From Caballeronia insecticola (lineage in GTDB: Bacteria; Pseudomonadota; Gammaproteobacteria; Burkholderiales; Burkholderiaceae), in contig NC_021288.1 in assembly GCF_000402035.1 (NCBI RefSeq), forward strand, positions 558,001 through 622,000: a stretch of DNA of 64,000 bases, in the 5' to 3' direction. Numbering within the stretch: the first letter of the stretch is position 1; each line of letters begins with the position of its first letter. Of the stretch, positions 26,122 to 35,052 are shown in pieces. Position numbers and translations under genes: made by a program. The notes beneath the pieces are model-generated. The model was not told the origin of the DNA, did not search any database, and saw only the letters and a program-made list of their open reading frames with translations.

Positions 26122-26934
26122 ATGAACGATCTCTTTTCACTCGAACGCGGCGATGCGCCGCTGCTGATCTCGATTCCGCATCTCGGCACGCATATTCCCG
26201 ATTCCTTGCGTACTCAGTACACGGACATCGCGCTGACGGTGGCCGATACCGACTGGCATCTCGATCGCCTGTACGCATTCGCTGCCGCTCTCGGCGCGAC
26301 GGTTATCGGCGCGCGCGTCTCGCGTTATGTGATCGATCTCAACCGGCCATCTAACGACGAGAGCCTTTATCCCGGACAGACGACCACCTCGTTATGCCCG
26401 ATCGAAACGTTTCGCGGTGAGCCGTTGTATCGCGAAGACTGCGCGCCCGATGCCGCCGAACGCAATCGACGCGTGGCAACCTACTGGCAGCCCTATCACG
26501 ACGCCTTGCGCGATGAGTTGAAGCGGCTGCGTGCTCAGCATCGGCATGTGTTGCTGTGGGAAGCGCATTCGATTGCAAGTGTGTTGCCGCGTCTTTTCGA
26601 TGGCAAGTTGCCCGATCTGAACATCGGCACACAGGACGGCCGCACGGCGGCGCTGTCCGTGCAGGAAGCAATCGAGCGCGCGGCCGCGGCGAGTCCGTTC
26701 ACGTGGATCGCGAACGGCCGCTTCAAGGGCGGCTTCATCACACGGCACTTCGGCGCGCCGCAGGACGGCATTCATGCCGTGCAACTGGAGATGTGCCAGT
26801 CCGCTTATATGAACGAGGACGCGCCGTTCGACTATCTGCCCGATGTCGCGCACAAAATCGAACCTGTGGTGCGCGGCATGGTCAGCGGCGCACTCGAGGC
26901 GATTGTCGCGCTCAATACGTCGGCGCAGGGTTAA
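26122..26934 (+). CDS. hutG: N-formylglutamate deformylase
   Basis: A 270-residue N-formylglutamate amidohydrolase (EC 3.5.1.68), giving glutamate and formate. It begins LLISIPHLGTHIPDSLRTQY, followed by DTDWHLDRLY (metal region), YVIDLNRPSND, and the catalytic VLLWEAHSIASVLP with WIANGRFKGGFITRHFG. It completes the hutF-hutG branch. hutH, hutU and hutI, needed upstream for histidine, are not in the window. The gene ends three bases before the convergent SDR gene, and I see no hairpin terminator between them. Confidence 0.95.
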   Translation: MNDLFSLERGDAPLLISIPHLGTHIPDSLRTQYTDIALTVADTDWHLDRLYAFAAALGATVIGARVSRYVIDLNRPSNDESLYPGQTTTSLCPIETFRGEPLYREDCAPDAAERNRRVATYWQPYHDALRDELKRLRAQHRHVLLWEAHSIASVLPRLFDGKLPDLNIGTQDGRTAALSVQEAIERAAAASPFTWIANGRFKGGFITRHFGAPQDGIHAVQLEMCQSAYMNEDAPFDYLPDVAHKIEPVVRGMVSGALEAIVALNTSAQG

Positions 26935-26937
26935 CCG

Positions 26938-27786
26938 CTAGTCTTTGATGAACGCTTCGAACGCCGCCTTGTAGTCCGGATGCCAGCGCGACAACGCGGG
27001 CCGGTTTTCGACGATATCGCCCATCGCCCACAAGATGCGGCGTTCATCGAGTGAGCGCGGCACGTCGTTATCCGGACACAGGATATAGAAGTCGCCCGCA
27101 TCCAGACGCTCCAGCATGAAGTCGACGGTCTGCTCGGGCGTCCATGCAGCGGCGGGTTTGTCCGCTCGCCCTTTGCGGGTCAACTCCGTGAACACGAAGC
27201 CGGGAATGAGCAAGTGCGCGCTGATGTTGCACCCGGGCGTGTTGCGAAGTTCGTGTTGCAGCGCTTCCGTCAATGCCTTCAGACCGGCCTTCGAAACGTT
27301 GTATGCGGGGTCTCCCGGCGGTGTCGTGATGCCCTGCTTCGAACCGGTATTGATGACGAGCCCCGGCCGTCCACGCTTGATCATGTCGGGCACGAAGATC
27401 TGCGTGCCGTGAATCGCGCCCCACAGGTTCACGCCAAGTACGTGTGTCCAGTTTTCAGCGGGGCCGAAGATATTGCTGCCCGGTTGAATACCGGCGTTGT
27501 TCATCAGGATGTCGACGCCGCCAAATCGTTCGATGACGGTTGAATGCAGGCGGCGGACATCGTCGATGTTGCTGACATCGGTTTCGAGCCCGAAGACGTT
27601 TTGTGGGCCGTTCGGGCTTGCTTTGGCGATTTCTTGTACGGCGTGCGTGATGCGGTCTGGGTCGCGGTCTGCGATGCAGATTCGCAGGCCCAGCGCGGCA
27701 AAGCGCTTGGCCGCAGCCAGACCGATGCCGGCCGCGCCTCCCGTAATGACGGCGACGGCGTTCTGGGTCAGAGCGGAGTGAGGCAT
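26938..27786 (-). CDS. Short-chain dehydrogenase/reductase (SDR)
   Basis: A 282-residue classical SDR. The NAD(P) motif TGGAAGIG is at residues 15-22, NNAG near residue 94 (DILMNNAGIQPG), and the catalytic Y-x-x-x-K in DPAYNVSKAGLKAL. It reduces or oxidises a hydroxyl/carbonyl substrate that cannot be named. The ATG at 27786 was chosen because CAAAGGAGC lies just upstream; the frame is open further but is proline-rich and unconvincing. It is convergent with hutG and is not functionally tied to it. Confidence 0.9.
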   Translation of the reverse strand: MPHSALTQNAVAVITGGAAGIGLAAAKRFAALGLRICIADRDPDRITHAVQEIAKASPNGPQNVFGLETDVSNIDDVRRLHSTVIERFGGVDILMNNAGIQPGSNIFGPAENWTHVLGVNLWGAIHGTQIFVPDMIKRGRPGLVINTGSKQGITTPPGDPAYNVSKAGLKALTEALQHELRNTPGCNISAHLLIPGFVFTELTRKGRADKPAAAWTPEQTVDFMLERLDAGDFYILCPDNDVPRSLDERRILWAMGDIVENRPALSRWHPDYKAAFEAFIKD

Positions 27787-28131
27787 GTGTCGGGCTCCTT
27801 TGGTGCGTGGGAAGCGCATCGATGGGCGGATGGCCGGAAATGGAGACTGTGCCACGTGGGAGGAAAAGCTGCAGATGCAGTTAGTTTGAGGATTCGGTGG
27901 ATGAGGTTTTGGCGCTCGGGATTTTAGGGTGTGGTTTTGGGGTTTGTCTGGAAGCGGGGAGATTTGGTGGCCGGGGTCGACCCGCAACTGCCCTTCAGTC
28001 TAGCGACCACCAACGGCGGTTGGTCGGCCTCCATGCGCCGGTCATCAGCGCTCGCAACTGTGCCGCGTCGATTCCAAAAAAAGTTGCTCGCTTCATATCC
28101 TCTACTCGCCGCATCACCACTGCTCCGTCTG

Positions 28132-28668
28132 TCACGGCGCGGTAGCACCTTGTCCCTTCGAGCTAGCCGCAAACGGTCTTGCCAGTGTATTTTGGAAAGC
28201 GGCAACTCGCCAAACCCCGGACTCCTTCACGAATACTCGCAGGCTTAGCTCCTGATGGGCGGGCAGTGTCTGTCCATCAGCATTTACGAGGCCGCTCAGT
28301 TCGTTGGTAACGTGCGCCAGCGCAACGTCTGGCCGAATAAATCGGATTGCCACGCCCCGGGTTTCGAGCGTTGCGTTCCTTGCCCTTGTGCTCAGAATGG
28401 CAGCCATCCCCTTTCTAATTTCACCCCTTCCCTTTGCCACCTCACCGCGGACACTGACGAAGTCGGCATTCTCCGTGTACATCTGGGTGGCTGCCTCCGC
28501 ATCGTGGCTGTTAAAACCGTCTGTCATCTCAGAGATCACTCTTTTAATCGCCGATTCGTCCTGAAGGCTACTTGTGCTGTGCATGCGCGTATTTTGAGAG
28601 CAGCCAATACCGAAACTGATCGCCGCAACTGCAATAAAGGATGTTGTCCACACCTGTACGTGTCTCAC
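28132..28668 (-). CDS. NTF2-like (SgcJ/DUF4440-type) protein, putative lipoprotein
   Basis: A 178-residue protein. Residues 1-23 form an export signal (basic start, hydrophobic core) ending in FGIGC, a weak lipobox, so it may be lipid-anchored. The rest is an NTF2-like fold: DESAIKRVISEMTDGFNSHDAEAATQMYTEN (split in the family by a helix break) and DVALAHVTNELSG, then WRVAAFQNT. Such domains bind small ligands or form dimers, and the catalytic role is unknown. The start is GTG 28668 because AGGGGGAAA lies immediately upstream and the signal peptide begins there. It has no close neighbours on its strand. Confidence 0.78.
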   Translation of the reverse strand: MRHVQVWTTSFIAVAAISFGIGCSQNTRMHSTSSLQDESAIKRVISEMTDGFNSHDAEAATQMYTENADFVSVRGEVAKGRGEIRKGMAAILSTRARNATLETRGVAIRFIRPDVALAHVTNELSGLVNADGQTLPAHQELSLRVFVKESGVWRVAAFQNTLARPFAASSKGQGATAP

Positions 28669-29360
28669 ATTTTCCCCCTGGTGGAATCTCGACGCTTCGG
28701 CGAAGCGCCCGTCAGTGGTCGAACGACCTTTTGACGGCCGCGAGACTGATCGAGATTGTGCGCCAGCCATTCCTGCAGCGGTGAGTTCCACGCAGGGGGA
28801 AAGGGGCGCTTCCCCGACCTTTCGGGATACGGAAACCCCGGTGCTCGCGTTGCTTGCGGACACGGACGCCACCAATATGATCACGGCTGCGCCGGGCGGC
28901 CGAGCGCCGGTCACATGATCACGAGCGTAGGTCCGCTCTTCGAGTTCAGCGGATATTCGAACGTTCGCGTGAAGGTCCTGCTGAACGTCTCTTGATGGCC
29001 GAACCTAGAACTTTTTGCACCCGGACATGCTCTTCCAGAGAGCCAGATAAACGAACTGCCCTTCGAGAACTTCGTTTGACGCTGATTGCAGTGTCGTAAC
29101 AGCTCGCTGACAATGATGCAGGCGTGCAAATACGCAAATGTCTCAAAGCGGAGATCACGTTGCGGCCCACAGGTCGGGCTTGCGGTCGTCAACCGACACA
29201 TCGCAACAGCGACACCGTTCACGATGGACACACTCCATGGATCGGCCCGCAAACTCCACCTGCGCAATGCCTTGCCGGAGGCCGCCACAAACGCTACGCT
29301 CCCCGATGCCTCATTGATGCAGAATCGGCGCAACGGCCACAACAACACGACCTGAATACG
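28669..29360. other. Intergenic region without recognised genes
   Basis: About 690 bases between the divergent NTF2-like and alpha/beta-hydrolase genes. Short open frames exist on both strands but none has a good start, family resemblance or consistent codon pattern. It presumably holds both promoters. No repeat or RNA gene was recognised. Confidence 0.5.
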
Positions 29361-30053
29361 ATGGACAACCCAGAATCGCTTTCCCTGGCACTGCCCGACG
29401 GCTCCAAGGTTTCTGCGCTCCTCCAAGTGCCGGAGGACGCGCGAGCCCTATATGTCTTCGCCCACGGTGCCGGGGCAGGCATGCAGCACGCCGGCATGTC
29501 GTCATTGGCCGACGCGCTTGCGGCGGCCAAAGTCGCCACATTGCGCTACCAGTTTCCGTACATGGAGCGGGGCTCGAAGCGGGTGGACTCGCCGGCCGTG
29601 GCGCATGCTGCCGTTCGGGCAGCCGTCGCGGAGGCCCGCCGGCGGCTGCCTGCCCTGCCGCTCTTCGCGGGCGGCAGATCGTTCGGCGGCCGCATGACGT
29701 CCCAGGCCCAAGCCATCTCCCCGCTCGACGGCGTGCGTGGCCTCGCTTTCGTCGCGTTCCCGCTGCACCCGGCGGGCGCGCCCGGCGTGGAGCGGGCACG
29801 GCACCTGGCGGACGTCACGGTGCCGGTTCTCTTCCTGCAGGGCACGCGCGACAAGCTGGCCGAGCTTCATCTGCTGAGGTCGGTCGTCGAGACGCTGGGG
29901 CCACGCGCCACCCTGCATGTGGTGGACGACGCAGATCATTTGTTCCACGTGCGCGCGTCCTCCGGCCGGACCGACGCGGAGGTCGTGCTCGAACTAGCAC
30001 GAACGATGTCGGCGTGGTTCTTAGCCGAAGGAGCGTTCGTCCGCGTTACCTGA
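29361..30053 (+). CDS. Alpha/beta hydrolase of the KANL3/Tex30-like family
   Basis: A 230-residue cytoplasmic hydrolase-fold protein. The oxyanion region is FAHGAGAGMQHAGM (residues 33-46), the nucleophile S107 in GGRSFGGRM, the acid in FLQGTRDKLAE and the histidine in DDADHLFHV. The full triad suggests an active serine hydrolase, but bacterial members of this group have no firmly known substrate. The ATG at 29361 was chosen because the family's N-terminus begins there; the open frame extends upstream as low-quality sequence. No clear ribosome-binding site is visible. It is a single gene. Confidence 0.85.
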   Translation: MDNPESLSLALPDGSKVSALLQVPEDARALYVFAHGAGAGMQHAGMSSLADALAAAKVATLRYQFPYMERGSKRVDSPAVAHAAVRAAVAEARRRLPALPLFAGGRSFGGRMTSQAQAISPLDGVRGLAFVAFPLHPAGAPGVERARHLADVTVPVLFLQGTRDKLAELHLLRSVVETLGPRATLHVVDDADHLFHVRASSGRTDAEVVLELARTMSAWFLAEGAFVRVT

Positions 30054-30771
30054 ACAAGCGCAGGAATGCTTGTAGCAGAGTCGGGACGGGGAGCCGGCGA
30101 ACTCGCCGTGCTGCACTCGCCCACTCAATCCGTTCGCTATCCGCAGATGGTCTGTCGCATAGCCACGATAAGCGAAGCCTGTCGCGTCGGCGGCGTTTGC
30201 CCAGTGCCGAGTGAGTGAACTCGTCAGATCCGCTTGCGGTGTCCGCCCCGGGAATCGCGGAGCGCCATCTGCTTTGATTTGGCCGGCGCCGATCCGTGAG
30301 CGACCGCTTAGGGACGCGGCCGGAACCAGATGGCGGAGCGTCGAACAACGCGCATTGGCCGGTCACTGCCCGACGCGGTCGCCCGAAACCGACCCTCTCC
30401 GGCCATCCGGAGCGTAGCCACCTCGACGTCGGCAAACAAGCGGACAGAGCGGATGCGTGCGAGCGATGTGCCTCAACAACCCGCTCGTCAGGAACAAAAA
30501 CGGTCCTGCGCCAACTGCCGCACCACGGATCGCCGCCTTGTTCGCTGGAACCGAAGTCAACATTACATTTCAACCTACCTCGTGTCGCTCTTCCCCAAAC
30601 CCGCGGCCCATTTCCCCATTTCTTCCTGTCGTAAGGTTTACCCCGATTTAAACGCAAACCAACAAAAGGGACATTTCGACTGCAGCACGTAATCCATGCG
30701 AAATCAAATTGACGCCATTTTGAAGCGCCGCCTCTGCGACTGGCGTCGCGCACGCCGCAAAGGAGAGCGAT
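30054..30771. other. Intergenic region upstream of the glycerol ABC operon
   Basis: About 720 bases. The first 500 are GC-rich with no convincing gene. The last 200 (from about 30560) are clearly more AT-rich and should hold the promoter of the transport operon. Short open frames on both strands were judged non-coding. Confidence 0.5.
30673..30704. promoter_or_regulatory. ATTTCG-N20-CGAAAT inverted repeat, possible GlpR-type site
   Basis: ATTTCG (30673-30678) and CGAAAT (30699-30704) lie about 70-100 bases upstream of the first glycerol-transport gene, in the AT-rich part of the spacer. DeoR-family repressors such as GlpR often use TTTCG/CGAAA half-sites, so this is a candidate operator; the 20-base spacing is longer than usual. 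Confidence 0.3.
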
Positions 30772-31863
30772 TTGGTCCTGGAACTGGAGCGGGTCAGTGT
30801 CGTTTCTGGCGGGCAACCGTATTTGTACGGCGTGGATTTGCGCCTCGTCCCAGGCGCCATCAATGTGCTTCTCGGACCCACGCAGGCCGGTAAAACCACG
30901 CTGATGCGCGTGATGGCAGGTCTGGACAGGCCCAACGACGGCCGGGTGCTCGTCGACGGCCAGAACGTGACAGGCGTCAGCGTGCGCCAGCGTAATCTCG
31001 CGATGGTCTATCAGCAGTTCATCAACTACCCGGCGATGACGGTCTTCGAAAACATCGCCTCGCCTTTGCGCCTGCAAAAGACCGACCCTGCCGAAATCCG
31101 CCGGCGCGTGCAGGAAGTCGCAGCCAAACTGCATATCGATCATTTGCTGGAGCGGCGGCCAGGCGAACTGTCAGGCGGCCAACAGCAGCGCTGCGCGCTC
31201 GCGCGTGCACTCGTGAAGCGCACGTCGCTGGTGCTGCTCGACGAGCCGCTCGTCAATCTCGATTACAAACTGCGCGAGGAATTGCGCATGGAACTGGCTA
31301 CGCTCTTCACTGGCGGCAACACCACCGTCGTCTACGCGACTACCGAACCTCTCGAAGCGTTACTGCTCGGCGGTTATACGGCAATCGTCGATAAAGGCCG
31401 GGTTCTGCAGTTCGGCCCCACCCTCGATGTCTATAACGCACCGGTCAACGTCGCGGCCGCGGCCATTTTTAACGACCCGCCAATGAACATGCTGACGAGC
31501 GACTGCGGCAACGGCCGCGCGCGTCTGCCGATCGGCGTGGAGGTTCCAATCCGGCACGGTCCCGCTGTGGACGGCGCATGCCGCATCGGCATCCGGCCGG
31601 GGCACGTGCGTCTTCAGGCGAATTCCTCGCATGCGATCGCCGTTCCGTGCCGGCTCGAACTCGCTGAACTGAGCGGGTCGGAAACGTACCTGCACTTGCG
31701 CACGCTGACCGGCGCGGTCGACCTGGTCGCGCAGTTGCAGGGCGTGCATCAGATAGGGCTCGGCACGCAGCTCGACGTTTTCATCGACCCTGACGAACTG
31801 TTTGTGTTCGGCGCGGACACTCAACTGGTGTCCAGCCCGGAGGCGGCTTATGGCGTGCATTGA
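30772..31863 (+). CDS. glpS: Glycerol-type ABC transporter ATPase GlpS
   Basis: A 363-residue MalK/UgpC-like ATPase. Walker A is GPTQAGKT (35-42), the signature LSGGQQQR (133-140) is canonical, and Walker B is VLLDEP with E158. The H-loop histidine is replaced by T191 (YATTEP instead of YxTHD), so its own half-site should be catalytically weak. A C-terminal TOBE-like domain (about 240-363) follows. The start is TTG with AAGGAGAG six bases upstream. It is first in an operon with the gene order of the Rhizobium glycerol transporter glpSTPQUV, and pairs with the next ATPase. Confidence 0.88.
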   Translation: MVLELERVSVVSGGQPYLYGVDLRLVPGAINVLLGPTQAGKTTLMRVMAGLDRPNDGRVLVDGQNVTGVSVRQRNLAMVYQQFINYPAMTVFENIASPLRLQKTDPAEIRRRVQEVAAKLHIDHLLERRPGELSGGQQQRCALARALVKRTSLVLLDEPLVNLDYKLREELRMELATLFTGGNTTVVYATTEPLEALLLGGYTAIVDKGRVLQFGPTLDVYNAPVNVAAAAIFNDPPMNMLTSDCGNGRARLPIGVEVPIRHGPAVDGACRIGIRPGHVRLQANSSHAIAVPCRLELAELSGSETYLHLRTLTGAVDLVAQLQGVHQIGLGTQLDVFIDPDELFVFGADTQLVSSPEAAYGVH

Positions 31864-32974
31864 GTTCCAGAATCTCGCGCACGCGTACGGACCGAGCCCC
31901 GCGACGCTCGATGACTACGCGCTTCAACCCATGAGCATGGTCTGGGATGCCGGCGGCGCTTATGCGTTGCTCGGTCCATCGGGTTGCGGCAAGACGACGC
32001 TGCTGAATATCGTGTCGGGGCTCGTCAAGCCGTCGGAGGGCAAAGTGTTGTTCGACGGACGCGACGTGACGGCGCTCGGCGCACGTCAGCGCAACATCGC
32101 CCAGGTGTTCCAGTTTCCCGTGGTCTACGACACGATGACCGTGTTCGATAACCTCGCGTTTCCGCTACGCAATCGCAAGCTGTCAGCCGCCGAGGTCACG
32201 AAGCGCGTGCACGAGGTCGCGGACATCCTCGATATGACGCGCGACCTGCCGAACAAGGCGAGCGATCTGGCCGCCGACGCCAAGCAGAAAATCTCGCTTG
32301 GGCGCGGCCTCGTGCGCAAGGACGTCGCGGCGATCCTCTTCGACGAACCGTTGACTGTGATCGACCCCGCGATGAAGTGGATCCTGCGCCGGCAGTTGAA
32401 GAAGATCCACCAGCAACTCAAGCTCACGCTTATCTACGTGACGCACGATCAGGTAGAAGCGCTGACTTTCGCCGATGAAGTCGTGGTCATGACAAATGGC
32501 CGCGTCGTTCAGAAGGGCGGAGCCGATGCGCTTTTTCTGCGGCCGGACCACGCTTTTGTTGGCTACTTCATCGGCAGCCCGGGCATGAATCTTTGTCCGA
32601 TCGAGCTCGACGCTGACGGCGCAAAAATCGGCTCGCAGCGCCTGCCGCTCGACGCCGGCACGCTTGCGACGCTACGTGGTGCGCATCAGCAGACAAACGG
32701 CGCGCTAAAACTGGGGATTCGCCCGGAATTCGTCCGCCTTTCGCAGGAAGGAGGAGCCGGCGCGGTCAACGCGCGGGTGCTGCGCGCGCAGCAGCTCGGC
32801 AACTATCAACTGGTTACCGCGCAATGCGACGGCAATGTGTTCAATGCGAGGCTCGATCCGCATGTGCGGGTTGTCGACGGACCTGCCTGGCTGCATCTCA
32901 TTGCGCCTGAAACCGTGTTCTTCTGCAACGACGAAAGAATCGAAACACGCATCTCCGAAGGGGCCGCGCGATGA
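31850..32974 (+). CDS. glpT: Glycerol-type ABC transporter ATPase GlpT (not the Pi antiporter)
   Basis: A 374-residue ATPase partner of GlpS. Walker A GPSGCGKT (42-49), Walker B ILFDEP with E166 and H-loop H199 (YVTHDQVEAL) are intact, but the signature is degenerate: LAADAKQK (140-147) stands where LSGGQQQR is expected. With GlpS this predicts a heterodimer with one active and one inactive ATP site. The C-terminal third is a TOBE/OB-like regulatory domain. The ATG at 31850 overlaps the end of glpS by 14 bases. The symbol follows the rhizobial operon and must not be confused with glycerol-3-phosphate transporter GlpT. Confidence 0.86.
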   Translation: MACIEFQNLAHAYGPSPATLDDYALQPMSMVWDAGGAYALLGPSGCGKTTLLNIVSGLVKPSEGKVLFDGRDVTALGARQRNIAQVFQFPVVYDTMTVFDNLAFPLRNRKLSAAEVTKRVHEVADILDMTRDLPNKASDLAADAKQKISLGRGLVRKDVAAILFDEPLTVIDPAMKWILRRQLKKIHQQLKLTLIYVTHDQVEALTFADEVVVMTNGRVVQKGGADALFLRPDHAFVGYFIGSPGMNLCPIELDADGAKIGSQRLPLDAGTLATLRGAHQQTNGALKLGIRPEFVRLSQEGGAGAVNARVLRAQQLGNYQLVTAQCDGNVFNARLDPHVRVVDGPAWLHLIAPETVFFCNDERIETRISEGAAR

Positions 32975-33867
32975 ACAAGCCCGTCAATCAGAAAGCGTGG
33001 CTGCTGGTCATTCCGGTGTTCATCTGCGTCGCGTTCTCCGCGATCCTTCCGCTGATGACGGTGGTCAACTACTCGGTGCAGGACATCATCGGCCCGACGC
33101 AGCATGTGTTCGTCGGTACGGAGTGGTTTCGCAACATCATGACCGATCCGGATTTGCGCGACGCGCTCGGCAGACAGGTCATTTTCTCCACGTGCGTTCT
33201 GCTGTTTGAGATTCCATTGGGCGTGGGCCTTGCCCTTTCGATGCCGGCTTCGGGATGGCGCGCATCGGCCACGCTCATCGTGCTTGCCATGCCGTTGCTG
33301 ATTCCTTGGAACGTGGTGGGCACGATCTGGCAGATCTTCGGGCGCCCGGATATCGGACTGCTCGGTTACTGGCTCAATGGTCTTGGCTTCGACTACAACT
33401 ACACGGCGAGTCCCACGGCTGCATGGATCACCGTGCTGGTGATGGACATCTGGCACTGGACCCCGCTCGTCGCGCTGCTCTGCTATGCGGGCTTGCGCGC
33501 GATTCCGGACGCCTTCTATCAGGCTGCGGAAATAGATGGCGCAAGCCGTTTTGCGGTATTCCGCTACATCGAATTGCCGAAGATGCGAGGCGTGCTGATG
33601 ATCGCCGTGCTGTTGCGCTTCATGGACAGCTTCATGATCTATACCGAGCCGTTCGTGCTGACAGGCGGCGGTCCCGGCGACTCCACAACCTTCCTCAGTC
33701 AGTATCTGACACAAAAAGCAGTCGGCCAGTTCGATCTTGGCCCGGCCGCGGCTTTCTCGCTGATCTATTTCCTGATCATTTTGCTGCTGTGCTTCATTCT
33801 CTATAACTGGATGAGCCGCGTAGGCAAAGGTGGCCCCGCCGCCCAAGGAGACGACCATGCAGGATAA
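32971..33867 (+). CDS. glpP: Glycerol-type ABC transporter permease GlpP
   Basis: A 298-residue MalF/UgpA-like permease with six helices. The first helix begins at about residue 10 (AWLLVIPVFICVAFSAILP) and the EAA loop is AAEIDGASRFAVFRYIELP (about 185-203). The N-terminus binds SVQDIIGPTQ in the first periplasmic loop. It overlaps the glpT stop by four bases (ATGA) and the glpQ start by 11, so the subunits are translated in step. It forms the channel with GlpQ. Confidence 0.92.
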   Translation: MNKPVNQKAWLLVIPVFICVAFSAILPLMTVVNYSVQDIIGPTQHVFVGTEWFRNIMTDPDLRDALGRQVIFSTCVLLFEIPLGVGLALSMPASGWRASATLIVLAMPLLIPWNVVGTIWQIFGRPDIGLLGYWLNGLGFDYNYTASPTAAWITVLVMDIWHWTPLVALLCYAGLRAIPDAFYQAAEIDGASRFAVFRYIELPKMRGVLMIAVLLRFMDSFMIYTEPFVLTGGGPGDSTTFLSQYLTQKAVGQFDLGPAAAFSLIYFLIILLLCFILYNWMSRVGKGGPAAQGDDHAG

Positions 33868-34669
33868 GCGCCGCTGGATGCGGACGTCGATGCTCGTCGT
33901 CTATATGCTGTTCGCGCTGATTCCGCTTTACTGGATGCTCTCGATCTCCCTGCGCACAAACGAAGAAACCATGTCGACGTTCGCCACGCTGCCGCAGCAC
34001 GTGACGTTCGAAAACTACAAGGTGATCTTCACCGATCCTTCGTGGTACTGGGGCTATATCAATTCGATCATCTACGTGCTGATGAACACGGTGATGTCGG
34101 TACTGGTCGCGCTGCCTGCGGCGTATGCGTTCTCACGTTATCGATTTCTCGGCGACAAGCACATGTTCTTCTGGCTGCTCACCAACCGCATGACGCCGCC
34201 CGCGGTATTTTTGCTGCCGTTTTTCCAGCTCTATTCGAGCGTCGGACTGACCGACACGTACATTGCCGTCGCACTTGCGCACATGCTGTTTAACGTGCCG
34301 CTTGCCGTGTGGATTCTCGAAGGCTTCATGTCGGGCGTCTCGCGCGAGATCGACGAAACCGCGTACATAGACGGCTATACGTTTCCCGCTTTCTTCGTGA
34401 AGATCTTCCTCCCGCTCATCAAGTCGGGCGTCGGCGTCACGGCTTTTTTCTGCTTCATGTTCAGCTGGGTCGAACTGCTGCTCGCGCGCACGCTGACTTC
34501 GGTCAACGCGAAGCCTATCGCTGCGGTGATGACGCGCACCGTGTCGGCGGCCGGCATGGACTGGGGCGTGCTGTCGGCGGCGGGCGTGCTGACCATCGTT
34601 CCCGGCGCGCTGGTGATCTACTTCGTGCGCAACTACATCGCAAAGGGTTTCGCGATGGGGAGAGTGTGA
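33857..34669 (+). CDS. glpQ: Glycerol-type ABC transporter permease GlpQ
   Basis: A 270-residue MalG/UgpE-like permease with six helices. The first helix is SMLVVYMLFALIPLYWML, the usual periplasmic segment NEETMSTFATLPQHVTFENY follows, and the EAA loop is ETAYIDGYTFPAFFVKIFLP. The ATG at 33857 (MQDKRRW) has AAGGAGACGACC upstream and lies inside the end of glpP. It is the second half of the translocation channel. The symbol is the rhizobial operon name, not the phosphodiesterase GlpQ. Confidence 0.9.
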   Translation: MQDKRRWMRTSMLVVYMLFALIPLYWMLSISLRTNEETMSTFATLPQHVTFENYKVIFTDPSWYWGYINSIIYVLMNTVMSVLVALPAAYAFSRYRFLGDKHMFFWLLTNRMTPPAVFLLPFFQLYSSVGLTDTYIAVALAHMLFNVPLAVWILEGFMSGVSREIDETAYIDGYTFPAFFVKIFLPLIKSGVGVTAFFCFMFSWVELLLARTLTSVNAKPIAAVMTRTVSAAGMDWGVLSAAGVLTIVPGALVIYFVRNYIAKGFAMGRV

Positions 34670-34950
34670 TGTTCACGTGGATGTACTGGACGCCCGAGGT
34701 GGCGATCTTCTTCGGCTGCATCGTCGTCATGCTGGGCGGCATGACGGTATGGGAACTGCGCTCGCCGACTCATGAACGCAAGGGCTTTCTGCCTATCGCG
34801 ACGACTCGCGGTGATCGCCTGTTCATCGGCCTGTTGGCTGCCGCATATGTGAATCTCGCGTGGCTCGGCATCAGCGCCGAGGGCTCGAGTTCCTGGCCGG
34901 GCTTCGCAGCCTCGGTGCTGGTGTTGCTCGCGATCATGTGGAAGGGATAA
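34669..34950 (+). CDS. glpU: Small membrane protein GlpU (DUF2160)
   Basis: A 93-residue protein with three predicted helices: about residues 8-29 (TPEVAIFFGCIVVMLGGMTV), 51-69 (LFIGLLAAAYVNLAWLG) and 77-91. The conserved loop WELRSPTHERKGFLPIATTRGDRLF is typical of the small integral protein found only in this type of transporter operon. Its start overlaps the glpQ stop (TGATG). Its exact role is unknown; an accessory membrane subunit is likely. Confidence 0.88.
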   Translation: MFTWMYWTPEVAIFFGCIVVMLGGMTVWELRSPTHERKGFLPIATTRGDRLFIGLLAAAYVNLAWLGISAEGSSSWPGFAASVLVLLAIMWKG

Positions 34951-35052
34951 GAAGCCGACGCATGCAATGAAGACTGGCAAGTGCCGGTTCCGCTGATGCC
35001 CCCAGCGGGCGCCGACAAGACCGAAGGGGCACGGAAGTCACAGGAGAAGACC

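Noticed and set aside
31850..34669. Naming the genes as glycerol-3-phosphate antiporter (GlpT) and phosphodiesterase (GlpQ)
   Set aside because: The products are an ABC ATPase and an ABC permease; the symbols follow the rhizobial glycerol ABC operon only.
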